From: Pseudomonadota bacterium
Lineage (GTDB): Bacteria; Pseudomonadota; Alphaproteobacteria; Rhizobiales; Xanthobacteraceae
Direction of reading: 5' to 3'
Assembly: GCA_023404705.1 (NCBI GenBank)
Contig: JAEYAU010000099.1
Coordinates: 1 to 18,160, forward strand
DNA length: 18,160 bases
The notes under the pieces are model-generated. The model made no database searches and was not told where the DNA came from. It saw only the letters and a program-made list of their open reading frames with translations. The position numbers and the translations under genes are program-made. Positions 1-7,724 of the stretch are shown here, piece by piece. Every line of letters starts with the position of its first letter. Positions within the stretch are counted from its first letter, which is position 1.

Positions 1-46
1 CCCTCTCCAACTCTCCCCCGCAAGCGGGGGAGAGAGCGCGGGCGCA
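1..46. repeat. Dispersed GC-rich palindromic repeat (CCCTCTCC family), copy 1
   Basis: Bases 11-21 (CTCTCCCCCGC) and 24-34 (GCGGGGGAGAG) are perfect 11-bp inverted arms separated by AA. They are preceded by CCCTCTCCAA and followed by AGCGCGGG. Related units with CCCTCCCCC arms lie at 10818-10925, so this is a dispersed intergenic element rather than a gene-specific operator. It lies just upstream of an ABC permease gene and is cut by the window edge. It could act as an RNA stability hairpin or attenuator between genes of an operon, which is inference. Confidence 0.75.
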
Positions 47-47
47 C

Positions 48-67
48 TGCCCTCCTTACGGGGGGCA
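48..67 (+). promoter_or_regulatory. Hairpin covering the ribosome-binding region of the first permease gene
   Basis: TGCCCTCC (48-55) pairs with GGGGGGCA (60-67) around the loop TTAC, giving 8 bp with one G-T pair. The purine run GGGGGG (60-65) is the only Shine-Dalgarno-like sequence before the ATG at 72, so the hairpin would hide it. Whether this controls translation is unknown. It may simply be the tail of the adjacent dispersed repeat. Confidence 0.4.
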
Positions 68-71
68 GATC

Positions 72-887
72 ATGAGCATTGCGCATCGCCCCGCCCCCGC
101 CACCGTCCGCTGGCTCATCCTCGTCGCGCTGCTCGTCGTCTGGGAGTTGATGCCGCGCACGGGCCTGATCCCTGAGCTGTTCCTCCCGTCGCTCTCCAGC
201 ACCCTTCGCGTGCTCGGCGCGGACTGGCGCGAATATGCGGAGGCGCTCGCGGTGACGCTCTACGAGGTCGCCTTCGCGATGCTGATCGCCTGCGGCTTCG
301 GCATCCTGGTCGGCGCGCTGGTCGGAGGGCTGGCGCTGCTGCGCAACCTGCTGCTGCCGGTGTTCTCCAGCCTCTACGCGGTGCCGATCGTGATCCTCTA
401 TCCGATCTTCACGGCCTGGTTCGGCATCGGCTCTGAGTCCAAGATCCTGTTCGCGGGCGTCTACGGCTTTTTCCCCGTGATGCTCTCGACCGCGGCCGGC
501 ATCCGCACCATCGATGCGCAACTCCTCCTCGCGGCGCGCAGCATGGGCGCCACCATTCCGCAGCAGATCACGCGCGTCATCATCCCGGCCTCGATCCCGA
601 CCGTGCTGACGGGCCTGCGCCTCGGCGGCGCGTTGACCATCATCGGCGTCGTCGTCTCCGAGATGCTCACCTCGGCGGCCGGCATCGGCTATCTGGTGAC
701 GCGCTACCGCACCATCCTGGACAGCGCGCATGTCTTCGGCGCCATCCTGATGATCCTCCTGATGTCGATCCTTTTCGACCTGATGGCGCGCGCCCTCGAA
801 CGGCGCACGCTGATCTGGCAGACCGCCGGCCGGCGCGAGCGCGAGATCCGCCCGCAGGGCGCGACAGTGGCTGCACCCGCGGCTTGA
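72..887 (+). CDS. ABC transporter permease, TauC/SsuC/NrtB type (MetI-like fold)
   Basis: This 271-residue inner-membrane protein has about six hydrophobic segments, beginning near residues 12-28. The cytoplasmic EAA-type loop lies at about 153-172 (LLLAARSMGA followed by VIIPASIPT), which contacts the ATPase subunit. This pattern is typical of the permeases that import sulfonates, taurine, nitrate or thiamine precursors with a periplasmic binding protein and one ATPase. No ATPase or binding protein lies next to it here, so the partners are probably to the left of the window and the substrate cannot be named. The start is ATG 72, 6 nt after GGGGGG. It ends 4 nt before the stop codon of the convergent LysR gene, with no terminator between. 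The C-terminal tail after about residue 245 is charged and cytoplasmic. The family call is firm, the substrate open. Confidence 0.9.
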   Translation: MSIAHRPAPATVRWLILVALLVVWELMPRTGLIPELFLPSLSSTLRVLGADWREYAEALAVTLYEVAFAMLIACGFGILVGALVGGLALLRNLLLPVFSSLYAVPIVILYPIFTAWFGIGSESKILFAGVYGFFPVMLSTAAGIRTIDAQLLLAARSMGATIPQQITRVIIPASIPTVLTGLRLGGALTIIGVVVSEMLTSAAGIGYLVTRYRTILDSAHVFGAILMILLMSILFDLMARALERRTLIWQTAGRREREIRPQGATVAAPAA

Positions 888-891
888 GGCG

Positions 892-1794
892 TCAGGCGCT
901 GTGCTCGCTGTCGGTCGCGCGGCCGTGCCAGTCGTAGCTACGCACCGCGTCCATGAAGCTCACGATGACGGGTGAGAACGCGCGGCCGCGCACCGAGACG
1001 AGGGACACTTCGCGCTCGACCTCGGGCTCGACCAGCCGATGGCGGATGCCCGGATGGGTCGCCGAATACTCGGGCAGGAAGCAGATGCCCATGCCTGCCG
1101 CGACCATGGCCATGATCCAGTCCTCCCGCTCGCTGCGGAAGCCGCGATTGATGTTAACGCCGTAGCTGCCGCAGAGCTCCGCCAGCTGGTCGCGGAATTC
1201 GCAGTTGATGCGCGACAGATAGGTTTCGCCGCGCACGTCGCTCACATGCAGCGTGTTGCGCTGCTCGAACGGATGGCCGGCCGCGAAGGCGAGGCCGAAG
1301 CGCTCGCGATAGATCGGCTCCGCCATCAGCCGCGGATCGAACGCGCCGGGCTGCGCCAGCAAGGCGATGTCCAGCTTGCCCTCGAGCAAGAGCTCGGTGA
1401 GTCGCGGCGGCACGCTCTCCACCAAGCTCAGCTCCACGCCCGGATGCTGCTCGCGGAACGCATTGAGGAAGCCGACGAAGCGCAGCGGGCCGATGGTGCA
1501 CATCACGCCGAGGGTGAGCGGCGCGGCCTCTAGCCGGAGGAAGCTGCGCGCGACCTGTTGCGCATTGCGCGTGCGGCCGAGCACCTCCTCGAGATGCGGG
1601 CGCATCAGGCGTCCGAAATCCGTGAGCTGCACGCCGCTGCGATCGCGCCGGAACAGATGGCCGCCGAGCTCGGCTTCCAGCTTCTGGATCGCGCGCGTGA
1701 GCGCTGGCTGCGTGACATGACACTGCTCGGCCGCGCGATGGAAGTTCATGCTCTCGCAGGCGGCTAGGAAATAGCGGACCTCGTGCAATTCCAC
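892..1794 (-). CDS. LysR-family transcriptional regulator
   Basis: This is a 300-residue regulator of normal LysR length. The N-terminal winged helix-turn-helix spans about residues 1-60, with the recognition region AAEQCHVTQPALTRAIQKLE at 21-40. The effector-binding domain (LysR_substrate) follows from about residue 88 and begins near LTLGVMCTIGPLRF. The start chosen is GTG 1794, because AGGAG lies 9 nt upstream and the family usually begins with a sequence like M-E-L-H-E-V-R-Y-F. An in-frame ATG at 1836 would add 14 residues with no family support. It is divergent from the cupin-DUF4242-methyltransferase genes across 169 bp, the usual arrangement for a LysR protein and its target. The inducer is unknown. 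Confidence 0.9.
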   Translation of the reverse strand: MELHEVRYFLAACESMNFHRAAEQCHVTQPALTRAIQKLEAELGGHLFRRDRSGVQLTDFGRLMRPHLEEVLGRTRNAQQVARSFLRLEAAPLTLGVMCTIGPLRFVGFLNAFREQHPGVELSLVESVPPRLTELLLEGKLDIALLAQPGAFDPRLMAEPIYRERFGLAFAAGHPFEQRNTLHVSDVRGETYLSRINCEFRDQLAELCGSYGVNINRGFRSEREDWIMAMVAAGMGICFLPEYSATHPGIRHRLVEPEVEREVSLVSVRGRAFSPVIVSFMDAVRSYDWHGRATDSEHSA

Positions 1795-1963
1795 GGCCGG
1801 GCGCTCCTGATGCACGACACGTATCGGCGCGATCAATTCTCGGCATTTTCCATCGACTCACAGTGCCTGCACACTCCGGGCCGAGCCGGATGGACCGGAC
1901 TGGTGCGCTCCCACGCCTGACCGGTCGCTCCTGCCGGCCCCACCACTCTCGAGGGAGACCATC
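1795..1963. promoter_or_regulatory. Divergent control region between the LysR gene and the cupin operon
   Basis: This 169-bp gap must carry the promoters for both directions. No convincing -35/-10 pair or clear T-N11-A LysR box could be picked out by eye. A 6-bp inverted repeat, GACCGG (1893-1898) and CCGGTC (1921-1926), is present, but it is GC-rich with a wide spacer and may be chance. The role as a LysR-controlled region is inferred from gene orientation only. Confidence 0.4.
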
Positions 1964-2452
1964 ATGTCGGCACGACACCGCAAGATCTGCTCTGCATCGC
2001 TGGGAGCCGCGATCCTGACGATCGCGCTTCCGTTTTGCGTATCCGCAATGGACAATCACGTCGTCCAATCCCCCGATACCTTGAAGTGGGGCCCGGCGCC
2101 GCCCGCGCTGCCCAAGGGCAGCGAGATCGCGGTCCTCTCGGGCGATCCCGGCAAGGAGGGAATGCCCTTCGTGATCAGGGCCCGGATGCCGGCGGGTTAT
2201 CGGATCGCGCCGCACACCCATCCGACCGACGAGCACGTCACGGTGATTTCGGGCACGTTCAACATCGGCATGGGCGAGAAATTCGACGAGGCGAAGAGCG
2301 CCGCCGTCAAGGCCGGCGGCTTCGCGGTCGCGCAGAAGGGCATGGCGCACTACGCCTGGTTCAGCGAGCCGACCGTCATCCAGGTGCACGGCGTCGGGCC
2401 GTTCGGCATCACCTATGTGAACCCGGCGGACGACCCGCGGAAGAGCAACTGA
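1964..2452 (+). CDS. Exported cupin-domain protein
   Basis: This 162-residue protein has an N-terminal signal peptide (positive residues 4-7, hydrophobic 12-25, likely cleavage after VSA at 26-28), so it should be periplasmic. One cupin barrel follows. The first motif, GYRIAPHTHPTDEHVTVISG, supplies candidate metal ligands His84, His86 and Glu90, and the second, around GGFAVAQKGMAHYAW, supplies His129. The usual proline of motif 2 (PxGxxH) is replaced by Gln, while the His is kept. The start ATG has GAGGGAG upstream. It is the first gene of a unit with the DUF4242 and methyltransferase genes and divergent from a LysR regulator. Small exported cupins range from enzymes to binding proteins, so no reaction is assigned. 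Confidence 0.85.
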   Translation: MSARHRKICSASLGAAILTIALPFCVSAMDNHVVQSPDTLKWGPAPPALPKGSEIAVLSGDPGKEGMPFVIRARMPAGYRIAPHTHPTDEHVTVISGTFNIGMGEKFDEAKSAAVKAGGFAVAQKGMAHYAWFSEPTVIQVHGVGPFGITYVNPADDPRKSN

Positions 2453-2484
2453 TCCGCGCCCCATTCAGCCATGGAGGAATCGTC

Positions 2485-2763
2485 ATGAAACGCTTCATCA
2501 TCGAACGCGACATGCCCGGGATCGGCTCGGCGCAACGCGAGCAGTTCCGCGAGGCCGCGCAGAAATCCAACAGCGTGCTGGCGCAGCTCGCGCCGGACGT
2601 GCAGTGGATCGAGTCCTACGTTACGGACGACAAGATCTACTGCGTCTACATGGCCAACAACGAATCCTTCGTCCGCAAGCACGCCGAGATGAGCGGATTT
2701 CCGGCCAACAGGATCTCCGAGGTACGGCGCGTGCTCGACCCGACGGCTGCCGCCGCAGCCTAG
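2485..2763 (+). CDS. DUF4242 family small protein
   Basis: This 92-residue soluble protein begins MKRFIIERDMPGIG and contains the family-like stretch FVRKHAEMSGFPANRISEV near residues 62-80. This matches DUF4242 proteins, small ferredoxin-like folds that include a nickel-binding member from Streptomyces (SCO4226). The tail is low-complexity alanine. The start ATG 2485 has GGAGG 9 nt upstream, and it begins 32 nt after the cupin stop, so the two are probably co-transcribed. There is no signal peptide, so it should be cytoplasmic. A metal-related role is only suggested by family and by the metal-binding motif of its cupin neighbour. Confidence 0.8.
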   Translation: MKRFIIERDMPGIGSAQREQFREAAQKSNSVLAQLAPDVQWIESYVTDDKIYCVYMANNESFVRKHAEMSGFPANRISEVRRVLDPTAAAAA

Positions 2764-2827
2764 CGCAAGCGGGGGGCGATCCACCGATGCGCCCCCACGC
2801 CGCGCATCGCGAGACGGGAGAATGACG

Positions 2828-3703
2828 ATGAGCAATGCCGAGATCGCACTTGCCCCGAAAAGCGAGCATGTCGATTTCTGGAATCGCGTGCTGGTGCCGA
2901 AATTCGTGCACTGGCGCCACATCGTGGTCGGCGGCCTGACGCTCCACAGCGCCAAGGTGTTTCCCACCCTCAACGTCCGTCCGGGCGACAGGGTGGTCGA
3001 CGTCGGCTGCGGATTCGGCGACACCGCCATCGAGCTGGCGCGGCTTGTCGGCCCGCGCGGCTCGGTGCTGGCGATCGACTGCTGCGAGGCCTTCCTCGCC
3101 TTCGGGCGCGACGACGCTCGCAGGCAGGGCATCGAGAACGTCACCTTCGTGGATGCGGACGTTCAGACCTATCCGTTCACGCCCACCTACGATTTCTGCT
3201 TCTCGCGCTTCGGCACCCAATTTTTCGAGAACCCGGTCGCGGCCCTGCGCAACATGCGCAAAAGTCTCAAGCCCGGCGGGGCCATGACCATGATCGTGTG
3301 GCGCGCCTTGGCCGAGAACGCCTGGCTCGCGCTGCCGAAGGAGATCGTGCTGCGCCTTCTGCCGCGGCCCGGCGAGAACGCACAGACGTGCGGGCCGGGA
3401 CCTTTCTCCATGGCCGATCCCACCGTGGTGACCAAGCAGCTCGAGATCGCGGGTTACCGGGACATCTCTTTCGAGCGAATCGATGTGGATGTGCTGGTGG
3501 GTCGGGATCTGGATGAGGCGGTCAGCTTCCAGCTTGCGCTCGGGCCGGCGGGTGAGGTCTATCGCGAAGCTGGCGCGCTTGCCGAGCAGCGGCACGCCGA
3601 GATCGCCGCAGCCCTGAAGTCGGAACTCGCCGCCTATCAGCGACCGAACGGCATCTTCATGCCGACGAGTTCCTGGAAGGTGACCGCCAGGAACACCGAC
3701 TGA
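2828..3703 (+). CDS. Class I SAM-dependent methyltransferase
   Basis: This 291-residue enzyme has the Rossmann SAM-binding motif VVDVGCGFGD at about residues 56-65, the acidic ribose contact near D84 in LAIDCCEAFL, and FVDADVQTYPF at 107-117. The post-motif strand YDFCFSRFGTQFF and the LKPGG turn at about 147-151 are typical of UbiE/COQ5-like enzymes. The start ATG 2828 is preferred because GGGAG lies 7 nt upstream. The in-frame ATG at 2822 lies only 1 nt after it. The acceptor is unknown. It is the third gene of the cupin unit, 64 nt after the DUF4242 stop, so it may modify the same small molecule the upstream proteins handle (inference). Confidence 0.88.
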   Translation: MSNAEIALAPKSEHVDFWNRVLVPKFVHWRHIVVGGLTLHSAKVFPTLNVRPGDRVVDVGCGFGDTAIELARLVGPRGSVLAIDCCEAFLAFGRDDARRQGIENVTFVDADVQTYPFTPTYDFCFSRFGTQFFENPVAALRNMRKSLKPGGAMTMIVWRALAENAWLALPKEIVLRLLPRPGENAQTCGPGPFSMADPTVVTKQLEIAGYRDISFERIDVDVLVGRDLDEAVSFQLALGPAGEVYREAGALAEQRHAEIAAALKSELAAYQRPNGIFMPTSSWKVTARNTD

Positions 3704-3723
3704 AGGCGAAGGGCCGTTGGCGG

Positions 3724-3750
3724 ACCCGCACTCAGACGCGGGTTGCTTTC
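3724..3750 (+). terminator. Possible weak terminator after the methyltransferase gene
   Basis: ACCCGC (3724-3729) and GCGGGT (3738-3743) form a 6-bp stem with an 8-nt loop, followed by the short T-rich stretch TGCTTTC. The T run is poor, so this may be a weak intrinsic terminator or only a stability hairpin. Confidence 0.35.
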
Positions 3751-3802
3751 GCCCCGGGCGTGAATGCTATGACGGGGCGACTCGCATCCTGGCAGTATTC
3801 AC

Positions 3803-4447
3803 GTGTTCGATCTCACCCTCTCCTTCGACAACGGGCCCGAGCCCGATGTGACGCCATTCGTGCTCGACACGCTGGCGCGCCGCGCGATCCGCGCGAGCTT
3901 CTTCGTGATCGGCGCCAAGCTCGCGACGCCGCAAGGCCGCGCTCTCGCGGCCCGTGCCAAGGCCGAGGGTCACTGGATCGGCAATCACACCTGGAGTCAC
4001 GACGTCCCCCTCGGACAGCTCGAGGAGGAGATCTCGCTCGACGAGATCGCGCGCACGCAGGCCGCGCTCGGCCCCTTGGCCGAGCCGCAGCGCCTGTTCC
4101 GCCCCTTCGGCCGCCAGGGCCGGCTCGGGCCGCATCTGCTGTCCCAGGGCGTGGTGGATCATCTCGCGGCCGAGCGCTTCACCGTGGTGCTGTGGAACGC
4201 GATCCCGCGCGATTGGGACGACGCGGACGGCTGGGTCGCGCGCGCGCTCGACCAGTGCAAGGCGCAGTCCTGGACCCTGATGGTGCTGCACGACCTGCCG
4301 AGCGGCGCCATGCGCCACCTCGATCGTTTTCTCGACATGGTGGCGGACGCAGGCGGCCGGCTGCATCAGGAGTTTCCGCCCGACTGCGTGCCGATGCGCG
4401 AGGGCAAGATCGTGCGGCCGATCGAGGACTACGTCGCGAGCACGTGA
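3803..4447 (+). CDS. Polysaccharide deacetylase (NodB-fold) family protein with altered motif 1
   Basis: This 214-residue NodB homology domain covers nearly the whole protein and has no signal peptide. Motif 1 reads SFDNGP at residues 7-12, where the family has TFDDGP. Asp9, equivalent to the catalytic base, is kept, but the second Asp, a metal ligand in characterised enzymes, is Asn10. Motif 2 is intact as HTWSH (His62, His66), as are motif 3 (Arg100-Pro101), the DW of motif 4 (Asp137) and LHD (His163). The protein may use a different metal geometry or have lost N-acetyl-sugar hydrolysis. The start is GTG 3803, giving MFDLTLSFD directly at the first strand. No strong Shine-Dalgarno is visible. 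It converges on the next gene with 3 nt between stops. Confidence 0.85.
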   Translation: MFDLTLSFDNGPEPDVTPFVLDTLARRAIRASFFVIGAKLATPQGRALAARAKAEGHWIGNHTWSHDVPLGQLEEEISLDEIARTQAALGPLAEPQRLFRPFGRQGRLGPHLLSQGVVDHLAAERFTVVLWNAIPRDWDDADGWVARALDQCKAQSWTLMVLHDLPSGAMRHLDRFLDMVADAGGRLHQEFPPDCVPMREGKIVRPIEDYVAST

Positions 4448-4450
4448 GTC

Positions 4451-5380
4451 TTACGGCGCCGGGCAGGCCGAAAGCTCGGCCTCCTCGAGCCGGAAGCTGC
4501 GCTCGGATTTCGGCAGCGACACGTCGAAGAATGCTTCGAGCTCGCTCTTCTCGCCCGCGCGCGCCTGTCGCTCGAACACGCGCACCGCGCGCTCGCCCGC
4601 GACCTCCAGATAGAGCACGCCATATCCATAGGTGCAGCCGAGCCGGTGCCCGATCCCATCGCAGCGTGTGTTGCGCTCGCGCACGGTGCCGTCCGCGAGC
4701 CGCAAGGTGAAGGTGACGCGCAGCATCGTGTGCGCGATCTTCGGGCTCGGATCGATCTCGACCGGCTTGTTCACGCGCAGCGTCAGCCCCGCGATCCGCG
4801 ACGCCTTGCCGGCGAGCGTCAGGCACACGGGCGCGCGCTCCGCATAACGCACGCGCAGCGGGGCCCACTTGGCGGTCCAGGCCGGACGATCGCGCCTCTG
4901 CCAGGCGCGGCACTCCTCCATCGGCCGCGGCGTAAGGCGATAGCGCGTGCGATCTCCCTCGACACGCGCGATCAGCGCATCGCCGTCGGGCTTGAGATCG
5001 ATATTGCGCTCGGCGAATTCCTCGCTGCCGGCCGTGCACTGATAGGTGCCCTTGTCCTCGCCGCATTCGAGGCTGTGGAAGCGCACCGCGCCATTGCGCT
5101 GGCGCCGCGCCACCTCGATGTGCTGGTACTCGCGCCCCTTGTCGTCCTCGGCGCGTTCCTCGGCCGTGAACATTTTGCCTTCAGAGGTCGGGTCCGCCGC
5201 GAAGCTCTTGGAGACGAAGAGCTCCTTGAGCGTCTGCTTCGCCGCCGTCTGTCGCGCATACGTGACGCCGTAGCAGAACTCCGTCCCGCGGCCGCGCAGC
5301 ACACTCGCGGCTTCCGCGGCCTCCGCGGCGGCAGGGAACAGGCACAGCGCGGCAAACGCCAAAATACGAGCGCGTATCAC
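4451..5380 (-). CDS. Exported cysteine-rich protein of unknown function
   Basis: This 309-residue protein has an N-terminal signal peptide (VIRAR then a hydrophobic stretch to about residue 18, likely cleavage near AEA). I do not recognise the family. The mature part has eight cysteines (about 36, 106, 115, 157, 186, 240, 249, 306), an even number that fits disulfides in the periplasm. It alternates charged and beta-like segments and ends at Cys-Pro-Ala-Pro. The start is GTG 5380 with GGAG 7 nt upstream, directly after the stop of the preceding gene (13-nt gap). Longer in-frame starts would lie inside that gene and lack a signal peptide at the N-terminus. It is co-transcribed with the 202-residue exported protein, so the two probably work together. 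Confidence 0.75.
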   Translation of the reverse strand: MIRARILAFAALCLFPAAAEAAEAASVLRGRGTEFCYGVTYARQTAAKQTLKELFVSKSFAADPTSEGKMFTAEERAEDDKGREYQHIEVARRQRNGAVRFHSLECGEDKGTYQCTAGSEEFAERNIDLKPDGDALIARVEGDRTRYRLTPRPMEECRAWQRRDRPAWTAKWAPLRVRYAERAPVCLTLAGKASRIAGLTLRVNKPVEIDPSPKIAHTMLRVTFTLRLADGTVRERNTRCDGIGHRLGCTYGYGVLYLEVAGERAVRVFERQARAGEKSELEAFFDVSLPKSERSFRLEEAELSACPAP

Positions 5381-5393
5381 GACCGGGCTCCAG

Positions 5394-6002
5394 TTAGCGC
5401 GCGCGCTTCGCTCCATACGGATCTTCCTCCGCGACCAGGTTCTTCGCCCATTCGGTCTCGACGCCGACGATGCGCGCCTTGTCGGTCTTGCAGTCGAACC
5501 GCGGTGCCGTGTCGGCAAGTTCGCGCGCGAGCTCGTAGCCGTTCGGATTGGCGCGAATATCGACCGCGCCCATCAGGCACGCCTCGCCGCGCTTCACACG
5601 CATGACGGCGAGCACCTGCTGCTGACCCGGCTTATCCTCCTCGCGATAGAGCATCCGCACGGTCGCCGCATAGGGCTCGAAGCTTTTGCGCGTGGTCACG
5701 CCGCGCCACTCCACCTTCATGCCCGCGCTCCAGGCGGTCACGACCGGCAGCGCCATGTCCACCTTCGGCTTGCCGGGCCAGGCGAAGCCGATGCGCAGCA
5801 TGGCGTGGAACGGATTGACCAGCACCTGCGTGCCGCCAAGTCCCGGGCAGGTCTTGAGCTGATCGTCCGCCTCGCCCGGCTCGTCGCCCACCGGATCGAA
5901 CCGGCATACCTTGTTCTCGATCGAGGTGTAGCGGCTCTCGGCCGCCTGCGCGGCCTGCAGGCCGGCGCAGGCAAGGAGCAGACAGGCAAGAGCGGCGCGC
6001 AT
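5394..6002 (-). CDS. Exported protein of unknown function
   Basis: This 202-residue protein has a clear signal peptide (MRAALACLLLACAGLQAAQA, cleavage near residue 20). The mature part has four cysteines (33, 52, 142, 171), again even and compatible with two disulfides. I see no catalytic motif and do not recognise the family. The start ATG 6002 has AGGA 7 nt upstream. It is the first gene of a two-gene minus-strand operon with the eight-cysteine exported protein and is divergent from the small membrane protein gene across 130 bp. The pair may form a periplasmic complex or a sensor of envelope conditions, which is speculation from location and gene pairing. Confidence 0.75.
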   Translation of the reverse strand: MRAALACLLLACAGLQAAQAAESRYTSIENKVCRFDPVGDEPGEADDQLKTCPGLGGTQVLVNPFHAMLRIGFAWPGKPKVDMALPVVTAWSAGMKVEWRGVTTRKSFEPYAATVRMLYREEDKPGQQQVLAVMRVKRGEACLMGAVDIRANPNGYELARELADTAPRFDCKTDKARIVGVETEWAKNLVAEEDPYGAKRAR

Positions 6003-6132
6003 GGCGACATCCTGGGTGTCGGGAAACCGCTGGTTCGTCGCGATCCCGGTCCGCCAGGTTCATGCCCGAGGCATCGAACCTTTCGCTCGCCGCGCGCGAC
6101 CAAGACTCGGGCTGGTCTCGCGGAGGCGGGTC

Positions 6133-6768
6133 ATGGCGGTATCAGAGGACTTCGAAGCCTATTTCAAGCCGACCCGCGGCGGCTTCATCTTTGCGCCCGG
6201 CCTGCTCGGCTTCGGCGCGTATCTCAGCACGCGCTTCGCCGCCCATTACCGCGTGAGCGAGCCGCAGCGCTCGGCCATCGTCGAATTGATGCGCGAGTGG
6301 CGCCAAGTGCTGCGCATGACGGCCTGGCTCGTGATGGCGCCTGCGATCCTCGTCTCCGTGCTGGCCGCCGTCGCGCGCACGCAGCCCGGCGGCGTCGAGC
6401 TGATCCCGGTCTCGGTGCTGGCCGTCGCCGCGCTGACGATCGCGACCGGCTTCGTGCTGCTGGCGGTGCTGACCTGCCAGTTCCGCAGCGAGCTGCGCCA
6501 GCTCATGGCCGGCGCGCCCGTGGTGAACGAGCGCACCGGCTTGGCCGAGCTCATCCGTCACCAGGCCGCCATGCTGCCGACCCATCGCATCGTGCTGATG
6601 CTGATCGGCACCACCTCGTCCGCAACATGGTTCGCGACGCACGCCTTCGGCGCCGTCGGGCCGCATGACGTCCGCCTCGCGCAGCTCCTCGCCGCCGGCG
6701 CGCTCGCGCTGCTCGCCTTACGCGCCGCCGTCCTGCTCGCGGCCAAGCGCACGCATCGCACGGTCTGA
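6133..6768 (+). CDS. Small integral membrane protein of unknown function
   Basis: This 211-residue protein has four likely membrane segments at about residues 62-82, 92-115, 151-172 and 182-204, after a roughly 60-residue hydrophilic N-terminus that includes EDFEAYFKPTRGGFIFAPG. No transporter or enzyme motif is recognised. The start ATG 6133 is chosen because GGAGG lies 6 nt upstream. An upstream in-frame ATG at 6001 would overlap the divergent gene's start codon and lacks a ribosome-binding site. It ends 1 nt before the stop codon of the convergent sugar kinase gene. It appears to be monocistronic. Confidence 0.72.
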   Translation: MAVSEDFEAYFKPTRGGFIFAPGLLGFGAYLSTRFAAHYRVSEPQRSAIVELMREWRQVLRMTAWLVMAPAILVSVLAAVARTQPGGVELIPVSVLAVAALTIATGFVLLAVLTCQFRSELRQLMAGAPVVNERTGLAELIRHQAAMLPTHRIVLMLIGTTSSATWFATHAFGAVGPHDVRLAQLLAAGALALLALRAAVLLAAKRTHRTV

Positions 6769-6769
6769 G

Positions 6770-7702
6770 TCACGGCTTCAGAAAATTCTCCAGCTCCTCG
6801 CGTGTCGGCAGTGCGTCGAACACGCCGAGCTTGCGCGTCGCGAGCGCTCCGCACGCCGCGGCGCGGCGCAACGCCAGGGCCCATCCGTGACCTTCCACAA
6901 GGCTTACCGCGAGCCCCGCCGCGAATGCATCCCCGGCCCCGAGTGTATCGACGGTCTCGACCTCGAAGGCGGGCTGATACAACGGCGCCGCATCGCGCCG
7001 GCACAGCAGCGCGCCATCGGCGCCGAGCGTCACGACGACGGCCTCGGGCCCGCCCGCCATCAACTGCGCCGCGAGATCCTGCATCGCCTCCGGCTCGGCG
7101 CGCTTCGAGGCCTCGAGTCCGAGCGCCGCAAAGGCCTCCACGCGGTTGAGAACGAGGATCGAGCAGTGCGCCAGGATGTCGGGATCGATGGCGCGAAACG
7201 GCGAGGGGTTGAGCAAGGTCCGCGCGCCGCTCGCGCGAGCAAGCCGGAACGCCTCGGCGATCGGCGCATCGCCGACCTCGAACTGAGCCAGCACGAGCTT
7301 CGCCTGCCGGACCGGCTCCGCCGCGGCGCGCACCTCGGCGGCCGACAGCCGCAGGTTGGCGCCCGGGAAGACCGCGAGACAGTTTTCACCGTGCTGGTCG
7401 GTGAAACCGACCCCGCTGCCGGTCGGGCCGTCAAAGCGCCGCAGCATGCGCTCCGGCAGTCCGGCACGCGCCAGCGCCGGCGCGGCAAGCGCTGCGAACA
7501 AGTCGTCGCCGATCGCCAGCAGGCCGTCGACCTGCGCGCCCAGACGCCGCGCACCCATCGCGAGATTCAGCCCCTTGCCGCCCGCCTCCAGCGTGAAGGC
7601 CTGTGCGGTTTGCGACTCGCCGGGCTGCGGCAGCCGCGAAACCTTGGCCGAACATGCCGCAACGAAACTCGCCAAGACGAAGATCGGCCCAGGCTCGGTC
7701 AT
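6770..7702 (-). CDS. PfkB-family carbohydrate kinase, ribokinase-like
   Basis: This 310-residue cytoplasmic kinase has the substrate-side signature GGKGLNLAMGARRLG (about 41-55), the ribokinase-type LLNPSPF at 163-169, the N-x-x-E element Asn186-Glu189, TLGADG at 225-230, and the anion-hole and catalytic motif DTLGAGDAFAAG at 252-263 with Asp258 as the likely base. It should phosphorylate a sugar or nucleoside with ATP. The motifs suggest ribokinase-like specificity, but the true substrate is not readable. The start is ATG 7702; GGCGG is almost adjacent, so translation initiation looks weak. It is divergent from a GntR/UTRA regulator across 44 bp, a layout that suggests control by that regulator. 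Confidence 0.88.
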   Translation of the reverse strand: MTEPGPIFVLASFVAACSAKVSRLPQPGESQTAQAFTLEAGGKGLNLAMGARRLGAQVDGLLAIGDDLFAALAAPALARAGLPERMLRRFDGPTGSGVGFTDQHGENCLAVFPGANLRLSAAEVRAAAEPVRQAKLVLAQFEVGDAPIAEAFRLARASGARTLLNPSPFRAIDPDILAHCSILVLNRVEAFAALGLEASKRAEPEAMQDLAAQLMAGGPEAVVVTLGADGALLCRRDAAPLYQPAFEVETVDTLGAGDAFAAGLAVSLVEGHGWALALRRAAACGALATRKLGVFDALPTREELENFLKP

Positions 7703-7724
7703 CCGCCATTACCATTGTGCAACG

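Noticed and set aside
1154..2464. Long minus-strand frame spanning the LysR and cupin genes
   Set aside because: It crosses two well-supported genes and their control region and encodes Arg/Ala-rich sequence without motifs.
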